From Croceibacterium sp. TMG7-5b_MA50 (GTDB taxonomy: Bacteria; Pseudomonadota; Alphaproteobacteria; Sphingomonadales; Sphingomonadaceae), in assembly GCF_039830145.1 (NCBI RefSeq), contig NZ_CP156082.1, forward strand, positions 514,001 to 578,000: 64,000 nt of DNA, read 5' to 3'. Below, in pieces: positions 29,026-38,080 of this stretch. The translations under genes and the position numbers were made by a program. Positions within the stretch are counted from its first letter, which is position 1. Each line of letters begins with the position of its first letter. The notes under the pieces are model-generated. The model saw only the letters and a list, made by a program, of their open reading frames with translations. It was not told the origin of the DNA and made no database searches.

Positions 29026-29838
29026 ATGAGCGATCGCGTCGCCGAACTGCTGCGCGCGCCCGATACGCTGCAGGCGGAGGTCGACCGCCTTGGCCCCTGG
29101 TTCCAGAACCTGCATCTGCCGCATGGCGTGCAGACCGCGCCCGATCATTTCCTGCCTGATTACCCGGCCAGCAAGTTCGCCGGCTTCGCCGCGGCGCTGC
29201 CCGATGACCTGCACGGCGCTACGGTGCTCGACATCGGGTGCAATGCCGGGTTCTACTCCTTCGAGTTCAAGAAGCGCGGCGCGGGCCGGGTGGTCGGCAT
29301 CGACAGTGACGAACACTATCTGGCGCAGGCGCGCTTCGCCGCGGCGGCGCAGGGCTACACCGATGTCGAGTTCCGCAACCTTTCCGTCTACGATGTGGGT
29401 GCGCTGGGCGAGAAGTTCGACTGGGTCATCTTCATGGGCGTGCTGTATCACCTGCGGCACCCGCTGCTGGCGTTGGACCTGATCCGCGAACACGTCGCAG
29501 GCGATGCCATGCTGTTCCAGACCATGCAGCAGGGCGGGGAGGCGGAGATCGCCGTGCCGGAGGATCACCCATTCCATGTGCCGGGCACCTGGGATCCACC
29601 GGCCTATTTCGACGATCCCGGCTATCCCCGGATGCACTTCATCGAGCAGCGCTTCGCCAGCGACTGGACGAATTGGTGGGCGCCCAACATGGCCTGTAGC
29701 AAGGCGATGCTGCGCGCCGCGGGCTTCACGATCGAGGCGCAGCCTGAACCCGAAGTCTATGTCTGCCGCGTGGCCGATGTGCCGTACAGCCAGTATGGCC
29801 CGGCGGCGGTCTATCCAGCCAAAGGTACGCCAGCGTGA
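29026..29838 (+). CDS. SAM-dependent methyltransferase (CmoB-like fold)
   Basis: Class I methyltransferase of 270 residues. Motif I is TVLDIGCNAGFYSFEFKKRG, the acidic end of beta-2 is VVGIDSDEHYLAQARFAA, and motif IV region is DWVIFMGVLYHLRHPLLAL; this arrangement is shared with the tRNA carboxymethyltransferase CmoB. In this setting the substrate is more likely a sugar or inositol glycan. ATG 29026 was chosen because it precedes the folded region; the frame is open far upstream. It overlaps the next gene by 4 nt (GTGA). Confidence 0.85.
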   Translation: MSDRVAELLRAPDTLQAEVDRLGPWFQNLHLPHGVQTAPDHFLPDYPASKFAGFAAALPDDLHGATVLDIGCNAGFYSFEFKKRGAGRVVGIDSDEHYLAQARFAAAAQGYTDVEFRNLSVYDVGALGEKFDWVIFMGVLYHLRHPLLALDLIREHVAGDAMLFQTMQQGGEAEIAVPEDHPFHVPGTWDPPAYFDDPGYPRMHFIEQRFASDWTNWWAPNMACSKAMLRAAGFTIEAQPEPEVYVCRVADVPYSQYGPAAVYPAKGTPA

Positions 29839-30758
29839 TCGAAGCCGTGATGCTCTGGAACGAGCCCAACAATAAGTCGCACTGGAATCCGGAACTTGAC
29901 CCGGACTGGTCGATCTATGCCGACACGGTGATCCGCGCCGGACGTGCGATCCGCGCTGCGAACCCGACGCTGACGCGCGTGCTGGGCGGCATGTCGCCGA
30001 TCGATCCGCACTGGACCAACCGGATGCGCGCGCATGGCGCGCTGGAGGAGGTGGAGGTGGTCGCCGTCCATGGCTTCCCGCTCGACTGGAACCTGTGGCC
30101 GATCCATGCCTGGCCCGACAAGATTGCGGAGATCGAGGCCGTCGCGCCCGACAAGCAGATCTGGGCGACAGAGGTGGGCGTCGGCTCCTTCGGGGCGGAG
30201 GAGGTGCAGGTGTTCGGCGTCGAGAAGACGGCCGAGCTGCTGGTGGGCCGCATTCCCAACGTCTACTGGTATTCGCTGTTCGACCTGCCGCAGAGCTGGG
30301 GGGCGGAGACGCGCCACCGGGAGGCGGAAGGATCGAGCTATTACCGCCATTTCTACATGGGGCTGATCCGCGAAGACGGCAGCCCCAAGCCGGGGCTGGA
30401 GGCGTATCGCCCCCACGCCAGCCGGATGGGCCTGATGCAATGGTTCCACTTCCACGATCCCAGGCTGGACGATGCCGTGCGGATCATGCGCGACCTGGGC
30501 GTGCGCAAGCTGCGCACCGGCCTCAGCTGGGCGGACAGCTTCCGCCCCGGCGCGATCGACTGGTTCGACCGGCAGATGGAGGCGCTGGCGGAGTTCGACA
30601 CGCTGGTCACGTTCTGCTTCACGCCCGAGCATCTGGGATTGGAAGCGCATCATACCAGTCCGGCGAAGGAACCCCAGCAATTCGCCGACTGGTGCCAGCA
30701 GATGGTGGAACGCTACGCCCCCGCAGTGACCGCGCCCCGGATCGGCGTGCCCGCATGA
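29835..30758 (+). CDS. Glycosidase-like protein, apparently circularly permuted (clan GH-A type)
   Basis: 307-residue cytosolic protein. Residues 1-190 look like the second half of a clan GH-A (beta/alpha)8 barrel: acid/base Glu10 in VMLWNEPNNKSHW, nucleophile candidate Glu113 in QIWATEVGVGSFG, a beta-8-like YWYSLFDLP, and the usual C-terminal phrase GLIREDGSPKPGLEAYRP. Residues 195-307 then look like the first half: IMRDLGVRKLRTGLSWADSF, WFDRQMEALAE, TLVTFCFTPEHLG and FADWCQQMVERYAP, which normally leads directly into W-N-E-P. No signal peptide. It could also be a degenerate pseudo-enzyme. GTG start overlaps the methyltransferase stop. Confidence 0.75.
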   Translation: MIEAVMLWNEPNNKSHWNPELDPDWSIYADTVIRAGRAIRAANPTLTRVLGGMSPIDPHWTNRMRAHGALEEVEVVAVHGFPLDWNLWPIHAWPDKIAEIEAVAPDKQIWATEVGVGSFGAEEVQVFGVEKTAELLVGRIPNVYWYSLFDLPQSWGAETRHREAEGSSYYRHFYMGLIREDGSPKPGLEAYRPHASRMGLMQWFHFHDPRLDDAVRIMRDLGVRKLRTGLSWADSFRPGAIDWFDRQMEALAEFDTLVTFCFTPEHLGLEAHHTSPAKEPQQFADWCQQMVERYAPAVTAPRIGVPA

Positions 30759-30780
30759 TTATCGAAAAGGATTGCCGCTG

Positions 30781-31887
30781 ATGCTTTCGCCTGATCCCCG
30801 CGGGATCCGTGTCGCACTCGTGGGCGTGGGCAATTGTGCCAGCTCCCTGGTGCAGGGCCTTGCCCATTACCGCAACGGCGCCAACGACCTGACCGGGCTG
30901 ATGCACCAGGACCTTGGCGGCTACCGCCCGGAAGACGTGCGCGTTGTCGCCGCCTGGGACGTGGACCGGCGCAAGGTGGGGCAGGACGTGGCAGACGCGA
31001 TCTTCGCCAAGCCGAACTGCACCGCCGTGTTCTGCCCGCAGGTGGAGCGGACCGGCACGATCGTGCAGATGGGCGCGGTGCTGGACGGCGTGGCCGACCA
31101 CATGGCCAATTACCCGGAAGATCGCACCTTCATGGTCGCCGACGCGCCGCAGCCCGACCGGCAGGCGGTGATCGACGCCTTGCGTGAAAGCGAGGCGGAC
31201 GTGCTGATGAACTATCTGCCGGTTGGTTCGCAGAAGGCGACCGAGTTCTACGCCGATTGCGCGCTGGAGGCGGGCGTCGCCTTCGTGAACAACATCCCGG
31301 TGTTCATCGCCAGCGATCCCGAGTGGGCGGAGCGTTTCCGGGCGGCGGGCGTGCCGATCATCGGCGACGACATCAAGGCGCAGCTGGGCGCCACCATCGT
31401 CCATCGAGTGCTGACGGACCTGTTCGCCAAGCGCGGTGTGAAGCTGGACCGCACGTATCAGCTCAACACCGGCGGCAATACCGACTTCCTCAACATGCTG
31501 GAACGCAGCCGGCTGGCCAGCAAGAAGGAGTCGAAGACCGAGGCTGTGCAATCCGTCGCAGCGACGCGGATGGAGGACGAGAACATCCATGTCGGCCCGT
31601 CCGACTACGTCGCGTGGCAGAACGACAACAAGGTCTGCTTCCTCAGGATGGAAGGCCAGCTGTTCGGCGGCGTGCCGATGAACCTGGAACTGCGCCTGTC
31701 CGTGGAGGACAGCCCCAATTCGGCCGGCGTCGCCATCGACATGATCCGCTGCGCCAAGCTGGCGCGCGACCGGGGCCTTGCCGGGCCGGTGCTGCCGGCG
31801 GCGGCGTTCTTCTGCAAGCATCCGCCCGAACAGATGCCAGACGATCGCGCCTACGCTGAACTCGAAACTTTCATTGCCGCGGACTGA
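30781..31887 (+). CDS. ino1: Inositol-3-phosphate synthase
   Basis: Makes 1D-myo-inositol 3-phosphate from glucose 6-phosphate using NAD. The 368-residue product is the short form found in actinobacteria: VALVGVGNCASSLVQGL (NAD site), AAWDVDRRKVGQDVADAI, NYLPVGSQKATEFYADCALE, IIGDDIKAQLGATIVHR, YQLNTGGNTDFLNMLER with catalytic lysines in SKKESKTEAV. ATG 30781 is preferred over a TTG nine nt upstream. Its place in a glycan operon suggests inositol is used in the product made here. Confidence 0.94.
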   Translation: MLSPDPRGIRVALVGVGNCASSLVQGLAHYRNGANDLTGLMHQDLGGYRPEDVRVVAAWDVDRRKVGQDVADAIFAKPNCTAVFCPQVERTGTIVQMGAVLDGVADHMANYPEDRTFMVADAPQPDRQAVIDALRESEADVLMNYLPVGSQKATEFYADCALEAGVAFVNNIPVFIASDPEWAERFRAAGVPIIGDDIKAQLGATIVHRVLTDLFAKRGVKLDRTYQLNTGGNTDFLNMLERSRLASKKESKTEAVQSVAATRMEDENIHVGPSDYVAWQNDNKVCFLRMEGQLFGGVPMNLELRLSVEDSPNSAGVAIDMIRCAKLARDRGLAGPVLPAAAFFCKHPPEQMPDDRAYAELETFIAAD

Positions 31888-31896
31888 CCCCTACGC

Positions 31897-32865
31897 ATGA
31901 CCGACACGATGACAGCGGCCGTGCTCGCCGCGCCGGGCACGATTGAGCTGCGCAACGGCGTACCCTTGCCGCAGCCGGCCGAAGGTGAGGTCCGCATCCG
32001 GCTGGAAGGGTGCGGTGTGTGCGCCAGCAACCTGGAGCCCTGGGCTGGTCTTGAGTGGATGGAATATCCGCGAGAGCCGGGCGATCTGGGGCATGAGGGC
32101 TGGGGCAGGGTAGAGGCCGTGGGCGAGGGCGTGACCGACCTCGCCATCGGCGACCGGGTCGCGGCGCTCAGCTACCGCTCCTTCGCCGAGGCTGACGTGG
32201 TGCGCGCGGACATGGCGGCTAAGCTGCCGGCGGCGCTGGACGGCCAGCCATTCCCGGGCGAGCCGCTGGGCTGCGCGTTCAACATCTTCCGCCGCAGCGA
32301 CATCCAGCCGGGACAGACGGTGGCGATCATCGGCATCGGCTTCCTGGGGGCGGTGCTGTGCCATCTGGCCAGCAAGGCCGGTGCGCGGGTGATCGCGATC
32401 AGCCGGCGGCAGGAATCGCTCGACCTCGCGCGTCACTATGGCGCGGCGGAGGTGATCTTCATGCACGATCACTATGCCATCATCGATCAGATCAAGGCGC
32501 TGACCCAGGAGGCGATGTGTGAGCGGGTGATCGAATGCGTCGGGAAGCAATGGCCGCTGGACCTGGCCGGCGAACTAGTCGGGTTCGGCGGGCGGCTGGT
32601 GATCGCCGGCTATCACCAGGACGGGCCGCGGCAGGTCAGCATGCAGATGTGGAACTGGAAGGGGATCGACGTCGCCAACGCGCATGAACGCGATCCCGCG
32701 GTGCAGATGCGCGGCGTGCGGGAGGCGATCGCCGCAGTGGCCGACGGCAGCTTCGACCCCGCGCCACTCTATACCCACCGCTACTCGCTGGGCCGGTTGG
32801 CCGATGCGCTGGATGCCACGCGGGACAAGCCTGACGGCTTCGTCAAAGCGCTGGTGATGTTGTGA
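31897..32865 (+). CDS. Zinc-type alcohol dehydrogenase-like oxidoreductase (MDR family)
   Basis: Medium-chain dehydrogenase/reductase of 322 residues. GroES-like N-terminus with GCGVCASNLEPW and GHEGWGRVEAVGEG, then a Rossmann domain with VAIIGIGFLGAVLCHLA. The loop with the four structural-zinc cysteines is missing. The substrate is probably a sugar, polyol or inositol derivative, since ino1 precedes it by 9 nt and a Gfo/Idh/MocA enzyme is coupled downstream. Confidence 0.84.
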   Translation: MTDTMTAAVLAAPGTIELRNGVPLPQPAEGEVRIRLEGCGVCASNLEPWAGLEWMEYPREPGDLGHEGWGRVEAVGEGVTDLAIGDRVAALSYRSFAEADVVRADMAAKLPAALDGQPFPGEPLGCAFNIFRRSDIQPGQTVAIIGIGFLGAVLCHLASKAGARVIAISRRQESLDLARHYGAAEVIFMHDHYAIIDQIKALTQEAMCERVIECVGKQWPLDLAGELVGFGGRLVIAGYHQDGPRQVSMQMWNWKGIDVANAHERDPAVQMRGVREAIAAVADGSFDPAPLYTHRYSLGRLADALDATRDKPDGFVKALVML

Positions 32866-33851
32866 GTCGGCCTCGGGTTGGCTTCCTCGGCACCGGCTGG
32901 ATCGGCCGACACCGGATGCAGGCGATCGTCGATACCGGCATGGTAGAGGCGGCAGCGATCTGCGATCCGTCGGACGAATGTGTGGCGGAGGCGCAGGCCA
33001 TCGCGCCAGCCGCAGCGGCGGTGCCGTCATTGCAGGCGATGCTCGACCTGGGGCTGGACGGGGTGGTGATCGCCAGCCCTTCCGCGCTTCACGCCGCGCA
33101 ATCACTGGAGGCGTTGGGCCGCGGCGCGGCGGTGTTCTGCCAGAAGCCGCTGGGCCGCGATGCCGGTGAAGTGGCGGCGGTGATCGACGCCGCGCGCCAT
33201 GCCGACCGCCTGCTGGGCGTGGACCTGTCCTACCGCCATACCGCCGCGACGGAGGCAATGGCCGGCCCGATCCGCAGCGGCGAGCTCGGCACGATCTACG
33301 CCGTCGATCTCACCTTTCACAACGCTTACGGCCCGGACAAGCCTTGGTTCTACGACCGGGCGCAATCGGGTGGCGGCTGCGTCATCGACCTCGGGGTACA
33401 CCTGATCGACCTTGCGCTGTGGCTGCTTGACTTTCCGGCGGTGGAGAATGTCACCGCGCGGCTATTCGCGGGCGGCGTGCCGCTGGCGCGCGCGCCGGGG
33501 CAGGTGGAGGATTTCGCCACAGCCCGGCTGGACCTAGCCACCGGCACTGCGGTGCAGCTCGCCTGTTCGTGGAATCTGCCTGCCGGACGCGACGCGGTGA
33601 TCGAGGCGGCGTTCTACGGCACCAAAGGCGCCGTGACTTTCCGCAATGTCGCGGGCAGCTTCTACGATTTCGAGGCGTTCCGCCATTACGGTACGCAGGC
33701 GCAGCCGATTGCCAACCCGCCTGATGATTGGGGCACTCGCGCCGCTGCAGCGTGGGCCAGGCAACTGGCGCAGAGCCCTGCCTTCGATCCCGCGGCCGAG
33801 CGTCTGCTGGATGTGACCCAGGTGCTGGACCGCATCTACGCCGCGGGTTAG
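32862..33851 (+). CDS. Gfo/Idh/MocA-family oxidoreductase
   Basis: NAD(P)-dependent sugar or inositol oxidoreductase of 329 residues. The N-terminal Rossmann motif is VGFLGTGWIGRHRMQAI, followed by VVIASPSALHAAQSLEAL, FCQKPLGRDAGEV (the EKP-type motif with Gln for Glu), and a C-terminal domain with GGGCVIDLGVHLIDLALWLL carrying the conserved D-x-x-x-H. GTG start overlaps the preceding stop by 4 nt. Inositol 2-dehydrogenases belong to this family, which fits the ino1 context, but a ketosugar reductase is as likely. Confidence 0.86.
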   Translation: MSRPRVGFLGTGWIGRHRMQAIVDTGMVEAAAICDPSDECVAEAQAIAPAAAAVPSLQAMLDLGLDGVVIASPSALHAAQSLEALGRGAAVFCQKPLGRDAGEVAAVIDAARHADRLLGVDLSYRHTAATEAMAGPIRSGELGTIYAVDLTFHNAYGPDKPWFYDRAQSGGGCVIDLGVHLIDLALWLLDFPAVENVTARLFAGGVPLARAPGQVEDFATARLDLATGTAVQLACSWNLPAGRDAVIEAAFYGTKGAVTFRNVAGSFYDFEAFRHYGTQAQPIANPPDDWGTRAAAAWARQLAQSPAFDPAAERLLDVTQVLDRIYAAG

Positions 33852-33861
33852 CCTCGCACCC

Positions 33862-34203
33862 ATGCAAGCCAAGGATCAGGTCGACTACGCCGCGTTCGAG
33901 CGGCTGGATATTCGCATCGGCACGGTCGTGGATGTCCAGCCATTCCCCAAGGCACGCAATCCGTCATGGAAGGTGCAGGTCGATTTCGGCGAGCTGGGCA
34001 CCCGCTGGTCAAGCGCGCAGATCACCGCCTACACGCCCGAACAGCTTGTCGGCACGCAGGTCTGTTGCGTGGTCAACTTCGCACCTCGCAACATCGCGGG
34101 CTTCCTGTCGGAGGTGTTGATCCTGGGCGTGACCGGCGATGACGGGATGATCGTGCTGCTGTCGCCACGATCACCGGCGCCCGCGGGCAATCCCGTCCAC
34201 TGA
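33862..34203 (+). CDS. csaA: CsaA-like tRNA-binding-domain protein
   Basis: 113-residue OB-fold protein of the CsaA/Arc1p C-terminal tRNA-binding type. Motifs are FERLDIRIGTVVDVQPFPKA, WKVQVDFGELGTRWSSAQIT and VVNFAPRNIAGFLSEVLILG. CsaA proteins have been described as chaperone-like and tRNA binding. It ends 4 nt before the stop of convergent dprA, and may simply be co-transcribed with the glycan operon 10 nt upstream. Confidence 0.9.
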   Translation: MQAKDQVDYAAFERLDIRIGTVVDVQPFPKARNPSWKVQVDFGELGTRWSSAQITAYTPEQLVGTQVCCVVNFAPRNIAGFLSEVLILGVTGDDGMIVLLSPRSPAPAGNPVH

Positions 34204-34207
34204 TCCT

Positions 34208-35302
34208 CTAGCCTGCGAGCGACACCCGTCCTCCTTCGTGCCGCACCAGCCGGCCGGCGATCTCCAGTTCCAGCAGCGCCATCTGCACCGCGCCGGCGGC
34301 TTGCCCGCTCTGCCGGATCAGTTCGTCGACATGGACTGGGGCAGGGCTCATCAGCGTGGCAATGTCGTCGCCCGGCGGTGCGTCTGCGGCATCCTCCTCC
34401 GCAAAGGTGAAGGGCTGCTGCCGCTCTGCCAGGGTAGTGCGCGGCGTGCCGTCGAACCGGCGGAGCAGTTCGGCCACCTGCGCCGGATCCTGCACCAGCA
34501 CCGCGCCGTCGCGGATCAGTTCGTTGGCTCCGGCGCTGCGCGGTTCCAGCGGGCTGCCGGGAATGGCCATCACCTCCCGCCCGTACTCGCCCGCCAGCCG
34601 TGCGGTGATAAGGGAGCCCGATTGCGGCGCCGCCTCGACCACCAGCGTCCCGAGCGCCAGGCCGGCGATGATGCGGTTACGGCTGGGAAAGTGGCTGCCG
34701 CGCGGCTCCGTCCCCACCGGCTGTTCGGCGATCAGCAGGCCATCGCTGGCGATGCGTTCCTGCAACTCGCGATGCTGCGGCGGGTAGGCGATGTCGATGC
34801 CGCTTGCGATGACGCCGATCGTATGCGGGAAGGCGCCTTCATGCGCTGCGCCGTCGATCCCGCGCGCCAGACCTGACACCACCGCAAAGCCTTCTGCCGC
34901 CAGCGCGGCGCCGAACTCGCGCGCGATCTGTACGGCGGCGGCGCTGGCGTTTCGCGCGCCGACCACCGCCACCGCCGGTTGAGAGGCGAGCGCCAGCCGA
35001 CCGCGGAAGGTCAGGATCGGCGGGGCGGCGGGCGCCTCCGCCAGCAGGCGCGGATAGTCGGGCTGGTCGTGGAAGAGGTAGCGCGCACCGGCACGGCGGA
35101 TACCGGCCACCTCCCGCTCAATCCGGTCGGTTGGGGCGGCGACATAGGGTCGGCCGCCGCGGCGGGCGAGATCGGGCAGGGCATCGATCGCCGATTCCGC
35201 CGTGCCAAATCGGCCGAGCAGCTGACGGTAGGAGACCGGCCCGATGTGCGGTGAGCGCAGCAGCCGGATGCGGGCAAAGGCCTCAGCCTGCGACAGGCTC
35301 AT
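34208..35302 (-). CDS. dprA: DNA-processing protein DprA
   Basis: Binds incoming single-stranded DNA during natural transformation and loads RecA. The 364-residue product has an N-terminal SAM-like region, a Rossmann-type core (VVGARNASAAAVQIAREF, VVSGLARGIDGAAHEGA, GSLITARLAGEYGREVMAIP) and a C-terminal winged helix. ATG 35302 (MSLSQAEAFARIRLLRS) is the family start; it overlaps plsY by 4 nt. Gene order plsY-dprA is common. Confidence 0.94.
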   Translation of the reverse strand: MSLSQAEAFARIRLLRSPHIGPVSYRQLLGRFGTAESAIDALPDLARRGGRPYVAAPTDRIEREVAGIRRAGARYLFHDQPDYPRLLAEAPAAPPILTFRGRLALASQPAVAVVGARNASAAAVQIAREFGAALAAEGFAVVSGLARGIDGAAHEGAFPHTIGVIASGIDIAYPPQHRELQERIASDGLLIAEQPVGTEPRGSHFPSRNRIIAGLALGTLVVEAAPQSGSLITARLAGEYGREVMAIPGSPLEPRSAGANELIRDGAVLVQDPAQVAELLRRFDGTPRTTLAERQQPFTFAEEDAADAPPGDDIATLMSPAPVHVDELIRQSGQAAGAVQMALLELEIAGRLVRHEGGRVSLAG

Positions 35303-35898
35303 CCCTTGCTGCCGATGCGCGGCTCCGTCCCGTCCATCAGGCGGGCGATGTTGGCGCGGTGGCGCAGCAAGGTAATGACCAGCAGCGCGGCCAGCACCGG
35401 CAGGTAGATCGTGTAGCCGAAAGCGAGCGCCGCCAGCGGTGCGGCAACCGCAGCGGCCATGCCGCCCAGGCTGCTGATGCGCGACAGCTTGGCGACGGCC
35501 AGCCAGGTGACGATCACCGCCAGGCCGATGGTCCAGTGCAGGCCCAGCGCGATGCCGATCAGCGTCGCCACGCCCTTGCCTCCCTTGAACCCCAGCCAGA
35601 CAGGGAAGCAATGGCCCAGGAACGCACCCAGCGCCGCCCAGTCCTCCCCCGCGCCCCACAACAGCATGGCGGCGGCGATCGCGGCCCAGCCCTTCAGCGC
35701 GTCCAGCACCAGTGTGGCGGCCGCGATCCCCTTGCCCGCGGCACGCAGCACGTTGGTGGCGCCGATATTGCCGGATCCGACATCGCGCACATCGCCCCTG
35801 CCGGCGGCACGCACCAGCAGCAGGCCAAACGGGATGGATCCGAAGAAATAGCCGAGCAGCAAGGCGAGCAGGGCCGTGGTACCAAGGGGCAGCGTCAT
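35299..35898 (-). CDS. plsY: Acyl-phosphate:glycerol-3-phosphate acyltransferase PlsY
   Basis: Integral membrane enzyme of 199 residues that uses the acyl-phosphate made by PlsX. About five to seven helices are visible, with the conserved loop motifs GYFFGSIPFG, VGSGNIGATNVLRAAGK and GFKGGKGVATLIG. ATG 35898 (MTLPLGTTALLALLLGY) is the natural start; the open frame runs upstream through murI's 5' region. Confidence 0.95.
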   Translation of the reverse strand: MTLPLGTTALLALLLGYFFGSIPFGLLLVRAAGRGDVRDVGSGNIGATNVLRAAGKGIAAATLVLDALKGWAAIAAAMLLWGAGEDWAALGAFLGHCFPVWLGFKGGKGVATLIGIALGLHWTIGLAVIVTWLAVAKLSRISSLGGMAAAVAAPLAALAFGYTIYLPVLAALLVITLLRHRANIARLMDGTEPRIGSKG

Positions 35899-35956
35899 GC
35901 CCGCTCCTTTAGCGGCTCGCTTGCAATTCGGCAGGGGCAAAATAAGCCGGGCGGGC

Positions 35957-36757
35957 ATGCAGCCATCTTCAGACGCGCCCATCCTGTTGTTCGATTCCGG
36001 CATCGGCGGCCTGACGGTGCTGGCGGAGCTGCGCCGGCTGCTGCCCGGTGCACCGGTGCTGTATGTCGCGGACAACGCCGGGTTGCCCTATGGCGAGAAG
36101 ACGGAGGCGCAGATCGCCGCGCGGGTAGCCGGCCTGCTGGGGCGGCTGTCCGAACGCTTCGCCCCGCGGCTCATCACCATCGCCTGCAACACCGCCAGCA
36201 CCATCGCCCTCAGCTCCGTCAGGGACGTGTTGCAGGTGCCGGTGGTCGGCACGGTGCCCGCGATCAAGCCGGCGGCTGCGCTGACCCGCACAGGCACGAT
36301 CGGCCTGCTGGGCACCGCTGCAACCGTGCGGCAGGCCTATGTCGATCAGTTGGAGGCTGAGTTCGCGGCGGACAAGCGCCTGCTCCGGCATGCAGCGCCC
36401 GGCCTGGTGCAGGCGGCGGAGGCACGCCTGCGCGGGGTGGCGGTGGACGAGAGCGCGATTGCCGCCGCAGTGGCGGGTCTGCGTGACCAGCCCGGCGGCG
36501 ATTCGATCGACACGGTGGTGCTCGCCTGCACGCATTTCCCGTTGCTGCTGGACAGATTGTCCCAGGCATTTGGTGCGGAGGTGCGCTTCGTGGATGGTGC
36601 GGCCGGCATCGCCCGGCGCATCGCGCATCTGCTGGAAGATCAATCGTTCATCCGTAAATCACCCGATCGCGCCCTGTTTACTGGCGATCATGCTGGTGGA
36701 GCCGCGCTGGAGGCGGCGCTCTTGTCCTACGGCATCGAACAGAATGACCGATTTTAA
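35957..36757 (+). CDS. murI: Glutamate racemase
   Basis: Supplies D-glutamate for peptidoglycan. The 266-residue product has LFDSGIGGLTVLAELR, the first catalytic Cys in ITIACNTASTIAL, and the second in VVLACTHFPLLLD. ATG 35957 was chosen because the conserved part begins ten residues later; the frame extends into plsY's promoter region. It is divergent from plsY with a 58-nt gap. Confidence 0.95.
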   Translation: MQPSSDAPILLFDSGIGGLTVLAELRRLLPGAPVLYVADNAGLPYGEKTEAQIAARVAGLLGRLSERFAPRLITIACNTASTIALSSVRDVLQVPVVGTVPAIKPAAALTRTGTIGLLGTAATVRQAYVDQLEAEFAADKRLLRHAAPGLVQAAEARLRGVAVDESAIAAAVAGLRDQPGGDSIDTVVLACTHFPLLLDRLSQAFGAEVRFVDGAAGIARRIAHLLEDQSFIRKSPDRALFTGDHAGGAALEAALLSYGIEQNDRF

Positions 36758-36808
36758 CGCGAATCCGTCGCAAACTCCGTGCTTTGAACGCCTTGGCGAA
36801 GGGTTTAC

Positions 36809-38080
36809 ATGGACGGCGGAGAGCCTGCCCTGAAATCCCGCAATGCACGGACCGATCCGCTGAATTACGATCTGATCTTCGACAAGGCCATCGACCGCCT
36901 CCATTCGGAAGGCCGGTATCGCGTCTTCATCGATATCCTGCGCAACAAGGGCGCCTATCCCAATGCGCGCTGCTTCGCCGGGCATAATGGGCCCAAGCCG
37001 ATCACCGTATGGTGCTCCAACGACTACCTCGCCATGGGGCAGCACCCCAAGGTCGTCGCCGCGATGGAAGAAGCGCTGCACGATGTGGGCGCGGGCAGCG
37101 GCGGCACGCGCAATATCGGCGGCAACACCCATTACCACATTCAGCTGGAACGAGAGCTGGCCGACCTCCATGGCAAGGAAGCGGCGCTGCTGTTCACCAG
37201 CGGCTATGTCTCCAACGACGCCACCCTGTCGACGCTGGCCCGGCTGCTGCCCGGCTGCGTGATCTTCTCCGACGAGTTGAACCACGCCAGCATGATCGCC
37301 GGCATCCGCAATTCCGGGTGCGAGAAGCGGGTGTTCCGCCACAACGACGTGGCCCACCTGGAAGAGCTGCTGGCGGCGGAAGATGCATCCGTGCCCAAGC
37401 TGATCGCCTTTGAAAGCGTCTATTCCATGGATGGCGACGTGGCGCCGATCCACGCGATCTGTGACCTTGCCGAGCGGTACAATGCGCTGACCTATATCGA
37501 TGAGGTGCACGCCGTCGGCATGTATGGCGAACGCGGCGGCGGTATCTCCGAACGGGACGCGGCCGCTCACCGGATCGACATCATCGAAGGAACGCTGGGC
37601 AAGGCGTTCGGCGTGATGGGCGGCTACATCGCGGCGGACCAGCGGATCGTGGACTGCATCCGCTCCTACGCCCCGGGCTTCATCTTCACGACCTCGCTCA
37701 GCCCCGTGCTGGTGGCGGGCGTGCTCGCATCGGTGCGGCACCTGAAGGCATCGGGGGAGGAGCGCGCGGCGCAGCAGGCGGCGGCGGTCATGCTGAAGGC
37801 GAAGTTCCGCGACGCCGGTCTGCCGGTGATGGACAGCACCACGCATATCGTGCCGCTGATGGTGGGCGATCCGGTCCGCGCGAAGCGGATCAGCGATATC
37901 CTGCTGGCGGAATACGGCGTCTATGTGCAGCCGATCAACTTCCCGACGGTACCCCGCGGGACGGAACGGCTGCGCTTCACGCCCGGCCCGGCGCATACCG
38001 AAGCGATGATGACCGATCTCACCGCCGCCCTGGTGGAGATTTTCGACCGGCTAGAACTCAGCCTGCAACAGGCGGCATGA
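36809..38080 (+). CDS. hemA: 5-aminolevulinate synthase
   Basis: PLP enzyme that condenses glycine and succinyl-CoA in the C4 (Shemin) route to heme, a route characteristic of alphaproteobacteria. The 423-residue product shows [59 protein letters not shown] and the PLP lysine in [13 protein letters not shown]. The stop overlaps the start of the next gene (ATGATG). Confidence 0.96.
   Translation: MDGGEPALKSRNARTDPLNYDLIFDKAIDRLHSEGRYRVFIDILRNKGAYPNARCFAGHNGPKPITVWCSNDYLAMGQHPKVVAAMEEALHDVGAGSGGTRNIGGNTHYHIQLERELADLHGKEAALLFTSGYVSNDATLSTLARLLPGCVIFSDELNHASMIAGIRNSGCEKRVFRHNDVAHLEELLAAEDASVPKLIAFESVYSMDGDVAPIHAICDLAERYNALTYIDEVHAVGMYGERGGGISERDAAAHRIDIIEGTLGKAFGVMGGYIAADQRIVDCIRSYAPGFIFTTSLSPVLVAGVLASVRHLKASGEERAAQQAAAVMLKAKFRDAGLPVMDSTTHIVPLMVGDPVRAKRISDILLAEYGVYVQPINFPTVPRGTERLRFTPGPAHTEAMMTDLTAALVEIFDRLELSLQQAA

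Noticed and set aside
35303-35659. N-terminal extension of DprA
   Set aside because: The residues upstream of 35302 are an out-of-frame reading of plsY with no DprA similarity.
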